NCBI GenBank assembly: GCA_017473865.1
Contig: JAFUJB010000006.1
Location: 1-64,000 of the forward strand
Source: Clostridia bacterium
GTDB lineage: Bacteria; Bacillota; Clostridia; Oscillospirales; CAG-272
Length of the DNA: 64,000 bases
Reading direction: 5' to 3'
The notes beneath the pieces are model-generated. The model made no database searches, was not told the origin of the DNA, and saw only the letters and a list, made by a program, of their open reading frames with translations. Positions 36,862 to 45,719 of this stretch are shown one piece after another. A program made the translations under genes and the position numbers. How positions within the stretch are numbered: position 1 is the first letter of the stretch; the number at the start of each line of letters is the position of its first letter.

Positions 36862-37722
36862 TTATTGCTCAAAGCCGATCTTCCTTGCGACGCGCTCGAA
36901 ATTATAGAGCATTCTTTTAATATACTCGCCGTCGGAAGCAAATTTTGCAATAGCATTGGCATCGAGAGTATCACCGCCAACACGTTCTTTTGAGAATACG
37001 TCGTATACAATATCCTGACACAAGAGCCTGAGCGTCTTGTATCCGTCAAAATATTTGTTTCTTCTTATGGTCTCGATAGTCTTATACAGCAGCGCCTTCG
37101 CATCGTCGGTGAGGGAGAGTCCGTATTCGCCCAGTTTTCTCTCTATGTATCCGAAAAGCTCCTCGGTCTTCGGGAGCTCGATCTTTATGGTCTCAATCCT
37201 CAAATACATCGAAAGGAACGCGTTAAGATTGTGTACGAGTTCTCTGTTTGCCGACGATACCGAAAGTATGATCAGCCAGTTGTCACTGTGCGCCGATAAA
37301 TATTCCATAAAACTTATAAAATGCTTTTCTTCGTAGTGGCGCAGCCATTCGTCTATGTTTATATGTATAATACCCTTGAATTCGCTCCGGAAGCCTGCCG
37401 CATTGTGTACCTCGTCCATAAGCCTGTTAAGCTCGGTAAAGCTGTGGTCGGGCGGACAGTAGCTTAACAAAAATTCAAAGAATTTCACGTCTCCGTAAAA
37501 CTCCATAAGATTGTCAAGCTTGGAAAGATATTCGGCAGTCAGTTTGAGCAGGCTCGTTATACCCGTGCCCGATTTCGCTACCCAAAGCATATCGGGAAGA
37601 ATAATAGGCTCATCCGTTGGTTTTTTCTTTATGTTTTCAGACAAATACCGCCATCTTTTTGCGATTTCTCTATAGTCGTCCGATCCCTTTATGGACATTA
37701 TTTTTTCATATACTCCATCCAT
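36862..37722 (-). CDS. Degenerate AAA+ protein, first gene of the conflict operon
   Basis: 286 residues from the ATG at 37722, which has CGGGAGG 8 bases upstream; an ATG at 37761 would leave almost no leader after the promoter. The AAA-like core has a damaged Walker A (VAKSGTGITSLL, Ile where Lys belongs), a Walker B-like segment GIIHINIDEW, a sensor-like WLIILSVSS and a helical lid (ELFGYIERKLGEYGLSL). It matches the inactive first module of the 660-residue AAA+ protein in the same operon segment by segment. Probably a non-catalytic subunit of a mixed AAA ring. Confidence 0.72.
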   Translation of the reverse strand: MDGVYEKIMSIKGSDDYREIAKRWRYLSENIKKKPTDEPIILPDMLWVAKSGTGITSLLKLTAEYLSKLDNLMEFYGDVKFFEFLLSYCPPDHSFTELNRLMDEVHNAAGFRSEFKGIIHINIDEWLRHYEEKHFISFMEYLSAHSDNWLIILSVSSANRELVHNLNAFLSMYLRIETIKIELPKTEELFGYIERKLGEYGLSLTDDAKALLYKTIETIRRNKYFDGYKTLRLLCQDIVYDVFSKERVGGDTLDANAIAKFASDGEYIKRMLYNFERVARKIGFEQ

Positions 37723-37772
37723 ATACGTGCCCTCCCGATAATTCTCAGCATATTTTGCCATTATTTAAGTTT

Positions 37773-37803
37773 ATTATACTCTCACCTAATAACGTTGTCA
37801 ACG
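37773..37803 (-). promoter_or_regulatory. Consensus promoter with overlapping palindromic operator
   Basis: Minus strand TTGACA (37796-37801), 17 bp, TATAAT (37773-37778): a perfect consensus promoter for the eight-gene operon. The palindrome CGTTGTCAACG (37793-37803, 5-bp arms around one base) covers the -35 box, the right place for a repressor such as the XRE protein of the operon. Confidence 0.78.
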
Positions 37804-37870
37804 CATTTTCGTACAATTATGCAGCATTTTGTATTATTATTACACATTTTGATGCATTATTGTAAACAAA

Positions 37871-37899
37871 AACGTGTGTGGGCTTCGCCCACACACGTT
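37871..37899. terminator. Hairpin terminator, 13-bp stem
   Basis: AACGTGTGTGGGC / GCCCACACACGTT with loop TTC, followed by T-rich sequence. It is similar in sequence to the hairpins at 59573-59605 and 21349-21373, so this type is reused in the genome. Confidence 0.7.
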
Positions 37900-37904
37900 C
37901 TATT

Positions 37905-38200
37905 GTATTAATATAAAAAAAGAAAACGCTTTCGCGTTTTCTTAAAAAGGGCATATTATGTGAGGGGCTGTGCACCTGCTCCGTGGGCGCCACTTAACCC
38001 TTTTTGAAAAAACGGGCTTAAGAATCCCGAAAAACTTTTTATAATGGGTTCCTCGAAACATTACGGCTTCTGCAAACCCATGTTGCAAGGTTTCTTTGCC
38101 TACTTTTTTCCTAAAAAAAGTAGGTTCCAAGTTTTTTTCAAAAAGTGGGACCGTGTGCGCGTGGCGCAAGGCGACACGCGGAGTCTCACGGTCTGCTGTA
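37905..38200. repeat. Mosaic intergenic repeat block
   Basis: AGAAAACGCTTTCGCGTTTTC hairpin, TTTTTGAAAAAACGGGCTTAAG, ACTTTTTATAATGGGTTCC, ACATTACGGCTTCTGCAAACC, CATGTTGCAAGGTTTCTTTGCC and a GTGGCGCAAGGCGACACGC end. It separates the capsule operon end from the conflict-operon promoter. No gene. Confidence 0.8.
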
Positions 38201-38203
38201 ATC

Positions 38204-39367
38204 TCAGTTAAGTCCTATATAATCTAAAAAGTCATTCATTTCATCGGATTTTGTTTTCGCAAGATTACCGTTTATAGCCATTTCTCGCTTTGCCATTTTT
38301 GCTACATCCGGCTTTAGCAGCATAAACCATCGCCTAATCTGCATCAACGGCATCAGCCAGCGATGTTTTTCAAGCACAGGATAATACCTTTTTAATTTCG
38401 CATATGGGATAAATATTCTGGATAGAACATATCCCATGCGTCCGCCTTTTTTCTTTTGTTGGAGCGCAACACGGTTATCTGTTGAACCATATACACCTCC
38501 ATGTAATAGAAAAGCTTGCATTTGAAGTGACAGTTCGTCCGGTTCCTTACCGCCAAACCACACTTCACTCAACATCCGTGATACATTGGAGAATTTCAGC
38601 AATCTGCCCTGAGACAGCAATTCATCACGAGCAGATATATCAATATCTTTCATGTGATCTAATATCCAAAGATCAATAAACGGTCTTATACCACATCCGC
38701 CATTTTCAAAATGCTTTGCCATATGCGCGATATGATAGAAATAATAATACTCGTCCGGCATTTCATACCAAAAAGCACATCCGTCTCGGACAACCGAAAC
38801 ATTCCATACATTCTTCAAGACGTTGGATGAAGCGTTGGCACGCCCATCCTCAACAAGATCATAATGCAATTCCACATGGATGTTTGCGGGAGAAAATAAT
38901 GAAATGTCGTGGGATCCTTTTCCATCATATTTATAGCCATACTCATTGACCAATAATGTCTTGGATTTTTCAATATCTTCCTCACGCACAAGAACGTCAA
39001 TATCACAGCTTGTCCGCATCCATTCTTCCGGATAATACTTTCGGATCACGGCCCCCTTTAACGGAAGAAACGGTATTTGCGCTTTTTCAAGTGCTGTACA
39101 GAGATTGTCATATTCATATTTTATTTGTTCATAACGATAAACTGCTTTGAGAATACACTTCTCGATGTCAGTTTTTTCTTTGGGTATAAGGTCATTTTGC
39201 TTTAATCCGAGAACCAAAAGATGAGCCACATCGTGCTTGGACGATATTTTTAACAAATCCTGAAGCATCTCAGGCGAGTAATTATTATATTCTTCCTCTG
39301 TTAGTTTCGTTCCACAGATCGCAGAACGCAACAAAGCGAAAAGTATTTGAATTATTCTTTGATCCAT
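38204..39367 (-). CDS. Nucleotidyltransferase-family protein (NTP_transf_5 type)
   Basis: 387 residues. The signature of the uncharacterised nucleotidyltransferase family is visible: PFLPLKGAVIRKYYPEEWMR, then CDIDVLVREED (metal-binding Asp pair) and HVELHYDLVED. Proteins of this family are common at the ends of capsule and lasso-peptide loci; their substrate is unknown. GGAG ribosome site; last gene of the capsule operon, 25 bp after the sugar nucleotidyltransferase gene. Confidence 0.82.
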   Translation of the reverse strand: MDQRIIQILFALLRSAICGTKLTEEEYNNYSPEMLQDLLKISSKHDVAHLLVLGLKQNDLIPKEKTDIEKCILKAVYRYEQIKYEYDNLCTALEKAQIPFLPLKGAVIRKYYPEEWMRTSCDIDVLVREEDIEKSKTLLVNEYGYKYDGKGSHDISLFSPANIHVELHYDLVEDGRANASSNVLKNVWNVSVVRDGCAFWYEMPDEYYYFYHIAHMAKHFENGGCGIRPFIDLWILDHMKDIDISARDELLSQGRLLKFSNVSRMLSEVWFGGKEPDELSLQMQAFLLHGGVYGSTDNRVALQQKKKGGRMGYVLSRIFIPYAKLKRYYPVLEKHRWLMPLMQIRRWFMLLKPDVAKMAKREMAINGNLAKTKSDEMNDFLDYIGLN

Positions 39368-39392
39368 AGTGAAATGCTCCTTGTTATACAGC

Positions 39393-40130
39393 TTATTGCG
39401 TAATTCCCATATATTCGGCTTTTACTTTTTCGTAACTTTCCAAATTGCCAATATCATACCGCTTTCCAGGCATCTCCATTGCATGAACAGTTGTCTGAGT
39501 ACAAAGCCAAGCAATATAGCTACCGGGCGCATCAGTTCCACAGCCGCTGTCGATACCTTTTTGCACAAGTTTTGCATCTTCTCTGGTGTAATAGTAGAAC
39601 GGCGGGCAGCACCAATGTGTTGCGGGAGTCGGAGATTTTTCTGTCATATTGAGTATTTTGTCATTCTCGTCAATGGTCACGACGCCGCATTTGAGCAGTT
39701 TCTTGTCATCCGGCTCATAGTAGCGCATGATGCAGGAGGTCTGCTTTTCTTTCGCATATCCAATAAACTTCGTCAAGCTGAAATCAAGAACATTATCTCC
39801 GGCAATAACAAGCATATCATCGTCAAGACAGAGCTGATCAATGGCGAACTGAATATCCTTGACAGCACCGAGACGAGTTTCGTTTGTACTTGTTCCGTCA
39901 TCAACGACAGTAACTTTTTGATGTTTTGTTTTTGCCCAAGAATCAAAATGATGAGCAAACTTGTGATTGGAAATCACAACGTATTCATCAACAATATTTG
40001 CAGTATCAATATCGTCAATCAACCAATCAAGGATTGTCTTTTCTCCAACCATTAACAATGGTTTAGGGAAATTCTCCGTTAAGGGATAAAGTCTCGTAGC
40101 ATATCCTGCCGCCAAAATCAAACACTTCAT
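39393..40130 (-). CDS. Sugar-phosphate nucleotidyltransferase
   Basis: 245 residues from the ATG at 40130, which overlaps the stop of the kinase gene (ATGA). The nucleotide-binding motif is LILAAGYATRLYPLT with the Lys of FPKPLL, then VIAGDNVLDFSL. It joins an NTP to a sugar 1-phosphate. Because the gene is coupled to a GHMP sugar-1-kinase, the two probably make an NDP-sugar from a free sugar (galactose, galacturonate or glucuronate type). The exact base and sugar are not decided by sequence. Confidence 0.87.
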   Translation of the reverse strand: MKCLILAAGYATRLYPLTENFPKPLLMVGEKTILDWLIDDIDTANIVDEYVVISNHKFAHHFDSWAKTKHQKVTVVDDGTSTNETRLGAVKDIQFAIDQLCLDDDMLVIAGDNVLDFSLTKFIGYAKEKQTSCIMRYYEPDDKKLLKCGVVTIDENDKILNMTEKSPTPATHWCCPPFYYYTREDAKLVQKGIDSGCGTDAPGSYIAWLCTQTTVHAMEMPGKRYDIGNLESYEKVKAEYMGITQ

Positions 40131-41299
40131 AATTGTACCCCGTCTGCACTGACACAAATATGTGCCGAATATTTTCCTTCAAGCTGTGGAAAGGCTCTTA
40201 AATATTCACGGCTGACTTTTTCAACGACACTTTCTTCATATGCAGGATCAATGAGTGCCATACAGCATCCCTTGAAACCTGCTCCTGAAAATCGACCGCC
40301 GTAGATGCCGTCTGTTTCACACATAATTTCATAAAGTTTTTTCAGCTCCGGAGAGCCGGTTTCCCAATTATAGATAGAGCTACGCCCACTTTCAAAGGAC
40401 AAACGACCATACTCCTCAATATCGCCTCTGCGCCACGCTTCCGCCCCTTTTTGAACACGGTCAAACTCGGTGTACCAATGCTCAGCGCGTTTACGCCAGT
40501 TTTCGGGGAGTCTGTCCTTGTATTGATTAAAAACTTCTACAGGCACATCTCTCAAATTGGTTTCTTCAAACTTACCATACTCCAATCCTGCATACGCTTT
40601 GAGCGCATAGGCGGCACTACGAGCTTCGTCAACTCGCATATTAAATGCTGAGCCTGCAAGGGTACGCTCAATGCCAGAAAAGAAAATGGCAATTTTATAT
40701 GGTTTCATTTCCGGATGAGTCGGAATTAGTTCATAGCTGTCATCTTTGGTGTCAAGGTAGAGTAGGTTGTCTTTCTTAGAGTAAACTTCACAGGACTGAT
40801 CCAGCTTACCACATGAAACACCGACGTACTTGTTTTCTGCCTCAAGCGCTGTCATAATCATTTCGCTCTGTGTTAAATGAATATTATTCACAGTTGTCAG
40901 CGCTTGGAGAAAGGTAATAATAACAGATGCCGAAGATGACAAACCGCCGATAGGCAAGCTTCCTTCAATCACACCACAGACGCCGGTTGTCAAAGGGTAC
41001 CGGCGAGCCAATGCCCATGTTGCGCCCCGCAAATAATCTGCCCAGTCATTCTCGCATTTTTCGGGCACAGAGCTTATATGCCATTGTGCGCGAGTGGAAA
41101 AGTTTAGTGAACGCACCTCTATGATGCCTGACCTCTTGGCACGATACGCCATATGGATTCCTTGATTCACCGCAAGACCGGTGATTTTTCCCAAATTGTG
41201 ATCAGAATGAGCACCGATAGGACAAATGCGGTAAGGACAAAATGCCATCCCTGTATGTTCTTTTTGATAGATTTCGTAAAATTTTTCTTCACATCTCAT
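40127..41299 (-). CDS. GHMP-family sugar kinase (galactokinase/uronokinase-like)
   Basis: 390 residues from the ATG at 41299, four bases after the epimerase stop; a longer frame to 41419 lies inside the epimerase gene. Galactokinase-type motifs: CPIGAHSDHNLGK (usual GEHTDYN), the ATP loop SLPIGGLSSSASVI and the C-terminal FSGAGFKGCCMALI. It phosphorylates C1 of a hexose or hexuronic acid. The altered sugar motif (AHSDHN) and the neighbouring uronate epimerase point to a uronic acid kinase, as in plant galacturonokinases, but this is inference. Confidence 0.85.
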   Translation of the reverse strand: MRCEEKFYEIYQKEHTGMAFCPYRICPIGAHSDHNLGKITGLAVNQGIHMAYRAKRSGIIEVRSLNFSTRAQWHISSVPEKCENDWADYLRGATWALARRYPLTTGVCGVIEGSLPIGGLSSSASVIITFLQALTTVNNIHLTQSEMIMTALEAENKYVGVSCGKLDQSCEVYSKKDNLLYLDTKDDSYELIPTHPEMKPYKIAIFFSGIERTLAGSAFNMRVDEARSAAYALKAYAGLEYGKFEETNLRDVPVEVFNQYKDRLPENWRKRAEHWYTEFDRVQKGAEAWRRGDIEEYGRLSFESGRSSIYNWETGSPELKKLYEIMCETDGIYGGRFSGAGFKGCCMALIDPAYEESVVEKVSREYLRAFPQLEGKYSAHICVSADGVQL

Positions 41300-41303
41300 A
41301 GTT

Positions 41304-42398
41304 TTATTCTTCTTTCTGATAAAAGGCGTGATACCACTCCGCAAATTTGCGAAGACCGAGACGAAGCGAAGTGGACGGCTTAAATCCGAAATCTCTTTCA
41401 AGCGCAGCTGTATCCGCATATGTTACGGGCACGTCGCCAGGCTGCATCGGAACGAGCTTTTTGTGTGCATCAAAGTCATAATCTTTGGGTAAAACTTTTG
41501 CGCGGATCAGTTCTTCTTGAAGAATTGTCACAAAGTCAAGTAGGTTTTCGGGACTATTATTTCCAATATTGTAAACTGCATAGGGGGGCAAGGGAAGTCC
41601 ATCCTCTCCCGTCTTCTTTTCGGGAGCGTGCTGCATAACTCTCTTTACACCTTCAACGATGTCATCGACATATGTGAAATCACGCTTACAATTTCCGTAA
41701 TTGAAAATTTCAATCGTCTCGCCTTTGAGGAGTTTATTTGTAAATCCAAAATACGCCATGTCCGGTCTGCCTGCAGGGCCATAAACCGTGAAGAAGCGCA
41801 AACCTGTTGACGGGATATTGTAAAGCTTAGAATAGGCATGAGCCATCAACTCATTGCTCTTTTTCGTTGCCGCATAAAGTGAAACAGGATTGTCCACTTT
41901 ATCATCTGTCGAATACGGAATCTTCTTGTTGGTGCCGTACACTGAGGACGAGGAAGCATATACCAAATGCTCGACCGGATGGTCAGTGTTCATCGTCGCA
42001 CGGCAAGCTTCCAGAATGTTGTAAAAACCGATAATATTTGACTCAATATACACGTCGGGGTTTGTGATCGAATAACGAACACCTGCCTGAGCTGCAAGAT
42101 TTACCACTACTGAAAAGTGATACTTTTCAAATAATTCGTCAATAAGCGAACGGTCGGCGATGTTACCTTTCACAAATTCCCATGTGCAGTCTGGATGCTC
42201 TGCGGCAGTTTTTTCGATTTCAGCAAGACGATATTCCTTAATGGAAACATCGTAGTAGTCGTTCATACTGTCAAGCCCGACAATGTGTATGTTAGGGATG
42301 GTGCGAAGCAGCTCCTTCACAAGATTGGAGCCGATAAATCCTGTAGAACCAGTTATCAATATCGTCTTATTTAACAACGAAATGTTAGAAATAATCAT
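41304..42398 (-). CDS. UDP-glucuronate 4-epimerase-like SDR
   Basis: 364 residues. Rossmann motif GSTGFIGSNLV, catalytic Ser/Tyr-Lys in YASSSSVYG and LYAATKKSN, and RFFTVYGPAGRPDMAYF, the pattern of CapI/GAE enzymes that interconvert UDP-glucuronate and UDP-galacturonate. It supplies a capsule sugar precursor in the cytosol. ATGA overlap with the upstream flippase gene. Confidence 0.87.
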   Translation of the reverse strand: MIISNISLLNKTILITGSTGFIGSNLVKELLRTIPNIHIVGLDSMNDYYDVSIKEYRLAEIEKTAAEHPDCTWEFVKGNIADRSLIDELFEKYHFSVVVNLAAQAGVRYSITNPDVYIESNIIGFYNILEACRATMNTDHPVEHLVYASSSSVYGTNKKIPYSTDDKVDNPVSLYAATKKSNELMAHAYSKLYNIPSTGLRFFTVYGPAGRPDMAYFGFTNKLLKGETIEIFNYGNCKRDFTYVDDIVEGVKRVMQHAPEKKTGEDGLPLPPYAVYNIGNNSPENLLDFVTILQEELIRAKVLPKDYDFDAHKKLVPMQPGDVPVTYADTAALERDFGFKPSTSLRLGLRKFAEWYHAFYQKEE

Positions 42399-43906
42399 TT
42401 TTTCTCCTTTCGTGAGCTACGCAAAATTAACATTATTGCATATTTTACTTCTCTTTTGTACACTATGGTATTAATGATAAAGCTTACACTACAACAAATC
42501 AATGAAACAATAGCCGCAAAACCTAGCCACTGATAATAAGTTGTCGGATACATATCAATCCAGCAGGTCGCCGCAATCATAAGAACAACACATACAGCAT
42601 CCACCAGCAGATGCTTTACAAAATGACTAATCGGTCTATTCAGAATATTTCCACGGATATAGAACGCCAGATAGACCGTTCTATATCCCATAGCCGCAAT
42701 GGTGCTTATGGCCACGCCCTCAAGTCCGAGCATCAACACCAGCGCCACCGCCACAATGATATTAATCACCGCTTCAATAATTGAACTGGCTTGAGTTTGC
42801 TTATAATGCCCCGCTGCCTGAATGATCATCTCATATGGAATCCTTAGGCAATAAACAGCCTGTCCTATCACCATGAGTGCGCCAAAAAGCGGCTGAATAT
42901 ATAAAGCATCGGTGAAATTGACTGTATATATTCTCACAAACGGTAGAATTAGTATTCCCGTTATGGAAAACAGTAGCGTCACCAGCGTGTGAAAGGCAAA
43001 TTCAACGGTACTGAAGGTCTTATTCAGTGTATCTGTTTCATTCTTCGCCAACATATTGCCCAACATAGCCTTTATACCGGTATTGAGTGACACAATAACT
43101 TGCCGGATGCCGTGAGCCACGAGATAATACACGCTATAGATGGAAATGTTCTCAAGCGTAGAAAACACCGTCAACACAACAGTGGCAACATTACCCTGCA
43201 CCACGGAGGCAATGTGCTGAGCCAGCCCGTTCCATTTCTGTTTGAGAGGCTCCTTGGTCAGCGGCAGCTTCAAATTGATGTGGTAGTGCCTGTCCACATA
43301 TAATTTAATGATCAGCGGCTGAATTAGAAACGCCGCAACTGAGCCCAGCTTGACAATATGAACCGATGAGCCCAGCTTGATAAGTACAACAGTAAATATG
43401 GTATTGAGAATCAGTGCAAGCGAATGTGCGCCCAACTGGATAAATGACAGCTGATCGGCATTAAGCAGCAGACGGTAGGTCAAAAACAAATAATACTGCG
43501 CAAAATAGCTCAGCGACAGAATCAGCACCATAGCCGCCGTATATACATACGAGAATTCATCCCTTATGATGATGGGATAAACAATCATGAGCACAACAAC
43601 GTAAACAATCAGTATACGAACAATTTTATTAAAAAAACGATTGGAAGAGATAACAACTTCACTGATCCCTCTATCACTTTTGTCTGCCAGAGGCTTGTAT
43701 AGGGCTGACTGCACAACGGCTCCTACACCGCACTCGCACAGCGTGATGATAGTAAGAAACTGTGTGATGGAGCTGATCAGTCCGTTCGCCGCAGAACCAA
43801 AATACGGAATGATAAATTTGGGTAGGACAAAGCCGCATACCAGCGTAATCACCTGATAGACCAGTGCTGATCCAGTGTTGAGCAACAACTTTTTGCTCCT
43901 CGTCAT
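42395..43906 (-). CDS. Wzx-type polysaccharide flippase
   Basis: 503 residues from the ATG at 43906, chosen because it overlaps the preceding stop as ATGA like other joints of this operon; the frame is open 12 codons further. About 12-14 membrane helices in the MVF/oligosaccharide flippase pattern (LLLNTGSALVYQVITLVCGF, FGSAANGLISSITQFL). It moves undecaprenyl-linked repeat units across the membrane. Its polymerase partner is the Wzy at 45720. Confidence 0.88.
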   Translation of the reverse strand: MTRSKKLLLNTGSALVYQVITLVCGFVLPKFIIPYFGSAANGLISSITQFLTIITLCECGVGAVVQSALYKPLADKSDRGISEVVISSNRFFNKIVRILIVYVVVLMIVYPIIIRDEFSYVYTAAMVLILSLSYFAQYYLFLTYRLLLNADQLSFIQLGAHSLALILNTIFTVVLIKLGSSVHIVKLGSVAAFLIQPLIIKLYVDRHYHINLKLPLTKEPLKQKWNGLAQHIASVVQGNVATVVLTVFSTLENISIYSVYYLVAHGIRQVIVSLNTGIKAMLGNMLAKNETDTLNKTFSTVEFAFHTLVTLLFSITGILILPFVRIYTVNFTDALYIQPLFGALMVIGQAVYCLRIPYEMIIQAAGHYKQTQASSIIEAVINIIVAVALVLMLGLEGVAISTIAAMGYRTVYLAFYIRGNILNRPISHFVKHLLVDAVCVVLMIAATCWIDMYPTTYYQWLGFAAIVSLICCSVSFIINTIVYKREVKYAIMLILRSSRKEKK

Positions 43907-44589
43907 TTCTTGTCCCATGTTCCCTCCATCTGATTTCCGCACACTCTATCAGAGTTGATCATTTTTCTCAAGTTAACATAGCGAGAGTATTCAATTGAAT
44001 CATTTGCAATATTCTCGCTGCCGGGAGAGCTCTTGAAGCGGATGCCGCATTTAATCCCCGACTTGCATTCGTACGGCACGAAGCATATTTTCTTGCGTAC
44101 ATCAAGCTCATCAAACTGCTTCAGATGCTCGTCGGTACAGAAGTTCATTTTGCTAAATTTGAAGATGAGATTATCGTAATTAATCCGATTGGCCCGCCTC
44201 TGCCATTTTTCAGCAGCCTCTTCGCGAGTGGGATAATGCAGGAAAATAATTTCAATATCCCCTAGCCGTCCAATTGGAACCTGCGTCTGCTTTCTCTGTT
44301 CAATGATCTCTTTGTACTTGCTCTCGCTATAAGAAATAAACTCCAAAGGCTTTTCCATATATCCCTTCACATCCGAACAGAGCTTGAGAAAATCCTCGGG
44401 GAAAAAGTACAGCCCGACCGTCGGGGACAGATAGGACAGACCGAAGCGCCTGTAAACATACCCCGCCCAGCAATTGTTGCAAATAATTGAAAAGTCTGTA
44501 TTGCTAATGCTTCTTCTTCTCAGTCCAACTAAATATTTATCCAGAATAGCGTTGATTTTACAATAAATACGTTGCTTATAACTAGTCAT
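43903..44589 (-). CDS. DUF1919 exopolysaccharide protein
   Basis: 228 residues. DUF1919 signature: FSIICNNCWAGYVYRRFGL followed by SPTVGLYFFPEDFLKL, and KICFVPYE near the end. DUF1919 proteins occur only in polysaccharide loci; their reaction is not established (acyltransferase or transferase has been suggested by context). Four-base ATGA overlaps with the genes on both sides. Confidence 0.85.
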   Translation of the reverse strand: MTSYKQRIYCKINAILDKYLVGLRRRSISNTDFSIICNNCWAGYVYRRFGLSYLSPTVGLYFFPEDFLKLCSDVKGYMEKPLEFISYSESKYKEIIEQRKQTQVPIGRLGDIEIIFLHYPTREEAAEKWQRRANRINYDNLIFKFSKMNFCTDEHLKQFDELDVRKKICFVPYECKSGIKCGIRFKSSPGSENIANDSIEYSRYVNLRKMINSDRVCGNQMEGTWDKK

Positions 44590-45716
44590 CTGTGAATAGC
44601 CCTTTCCAATCTAACTCTTTCAAAACAAGCTTCCCACTTGTCTGCAATAATGCTTTCCGCAAATTCTTCAGTAATCGCAGGACTGTTCTTTGAAAAACGC
44701 TCCGATATTTCTTTACTGCCAACAATGAGCGACAGCTTATCGGCAATCGCCTTTGCATTGCCGCACGGAACAAGGAAACCATTTTCGCCATTCCTGATCA
44801 ATAACGCTGCACCGCCAGGGCTACAATCGGTAGATACCGACGGAACACCGACACTCAAAGCTTCTATCAAAGCATTCGGAATACCTTCATAATCTGAGGT
44901 CAACACAAAGGCTGCAGCATTAAAAATCTTTTCCTCTATCTTTTCTGTCCTTCCGACAAGAATAACACTGTTTGATAATCCCATTGTATTAATTATTTCT
45001 TGAATTCTGTCTTTATCCTGTCCATCACCATAAATCTCAAGCTTATATTCAGGAAATTTTTCATGAAATATTTTAAATGATTCTAATAATACATCCTGTC
45101 TTTTCTGTTTCAAAGACAATCTACCAACAGTTACAATTCGCTGTTCACGTTCGTCATATGATGGAATATCTTTCTGCATACTAAGAACAGTTTCATTTAT
45201 AACTACAGGATTTGGAATCACAACGCTATTAGAATGTATTTGCGAATACTTATCAAAAAAACTTTTTGAACCTTCGGTTTGAAACACATAACCGTGAGCA
45301 TATTTCATAAGAAAAAATCGAATTTTTGAAATCATTCCTTTATATGAATAAGGATCTACACGTTCGGAAACTATATATTTGGATTTTGTAAAAAAACGAC
45401 CTATTGGCAGGTAAACATATCCAACGGAATCGAGAAATGACACCACTATATCCGGCTTCAGCTGCCTCACCATTTTGTGCAGACGAATAATGATTTTCAG
45501 CATTCCGGTGGTATTGCGAACTAGACGACTCTTGCTCTGAGCCACTTTCAAAGAATGCACCGTCACATACTCATGCAAAATGCGCGCCTGCTCTTCAGAG
45601 AAGAAAGTCAGCAAATGAACCTCATGACCCTTTTCCGCCATCTGGTTGGCAACCCACGCCATCATCTTAGGCGCACCGGAATAAGTAAGACGCGGAATCA
45701 TAAACAGTATCTTCAT
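44586..45716 (-). CDS. Family 4 glycosyltransferase
   Basis: 376 residues, GT-B fold. N-terminal GAPKMMAWVANQMAEKGHEV, nucleotide-sugar half with IVTVGRLSLKQKRQD and the EGIPNALIEALSVGVPSVSTD motif containing the usual E-x7-E pair. It adds one sugar to the lipid-linked repeat unit at the cytoplasmic face. Donor and linkage cannot be read. Confidence 0.9.
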   Translation of the reverse strand: MKILFMIPRLTYSGAPKMMAWVANQMAEKGHEVHLLTFFSEEQARILHEYVTVHSLKVAQSKSRLVRNTTGMLKIIIRLHKMVRQLKPDIVVSFLDSVGYVYLPIGRFFTKSKYIVSERVDPYSYKGMISKIRFFLMKYAHGYVFQTEGSKSFFDKYSQIHSNSVVIPNPVVINETVLSMQKDIPSYDEREQRIVTVGRLSLKQKRQDVLLESFKIFHEKFPEYKLEIYGDGQDKDRIQEIINTMGLSNSVILVGRTEKIEEKIFNAAAFVLTSDYEGIPNALIEALSVGVPSVSTDCSPGGAALLIRNGENGFLVPCGNAKAIADKLSLIVGSKEISERFSKNSPAITEEFAESIIADKWEACFERVRLERAIHR

Positions 45717-45719
45717 ACT

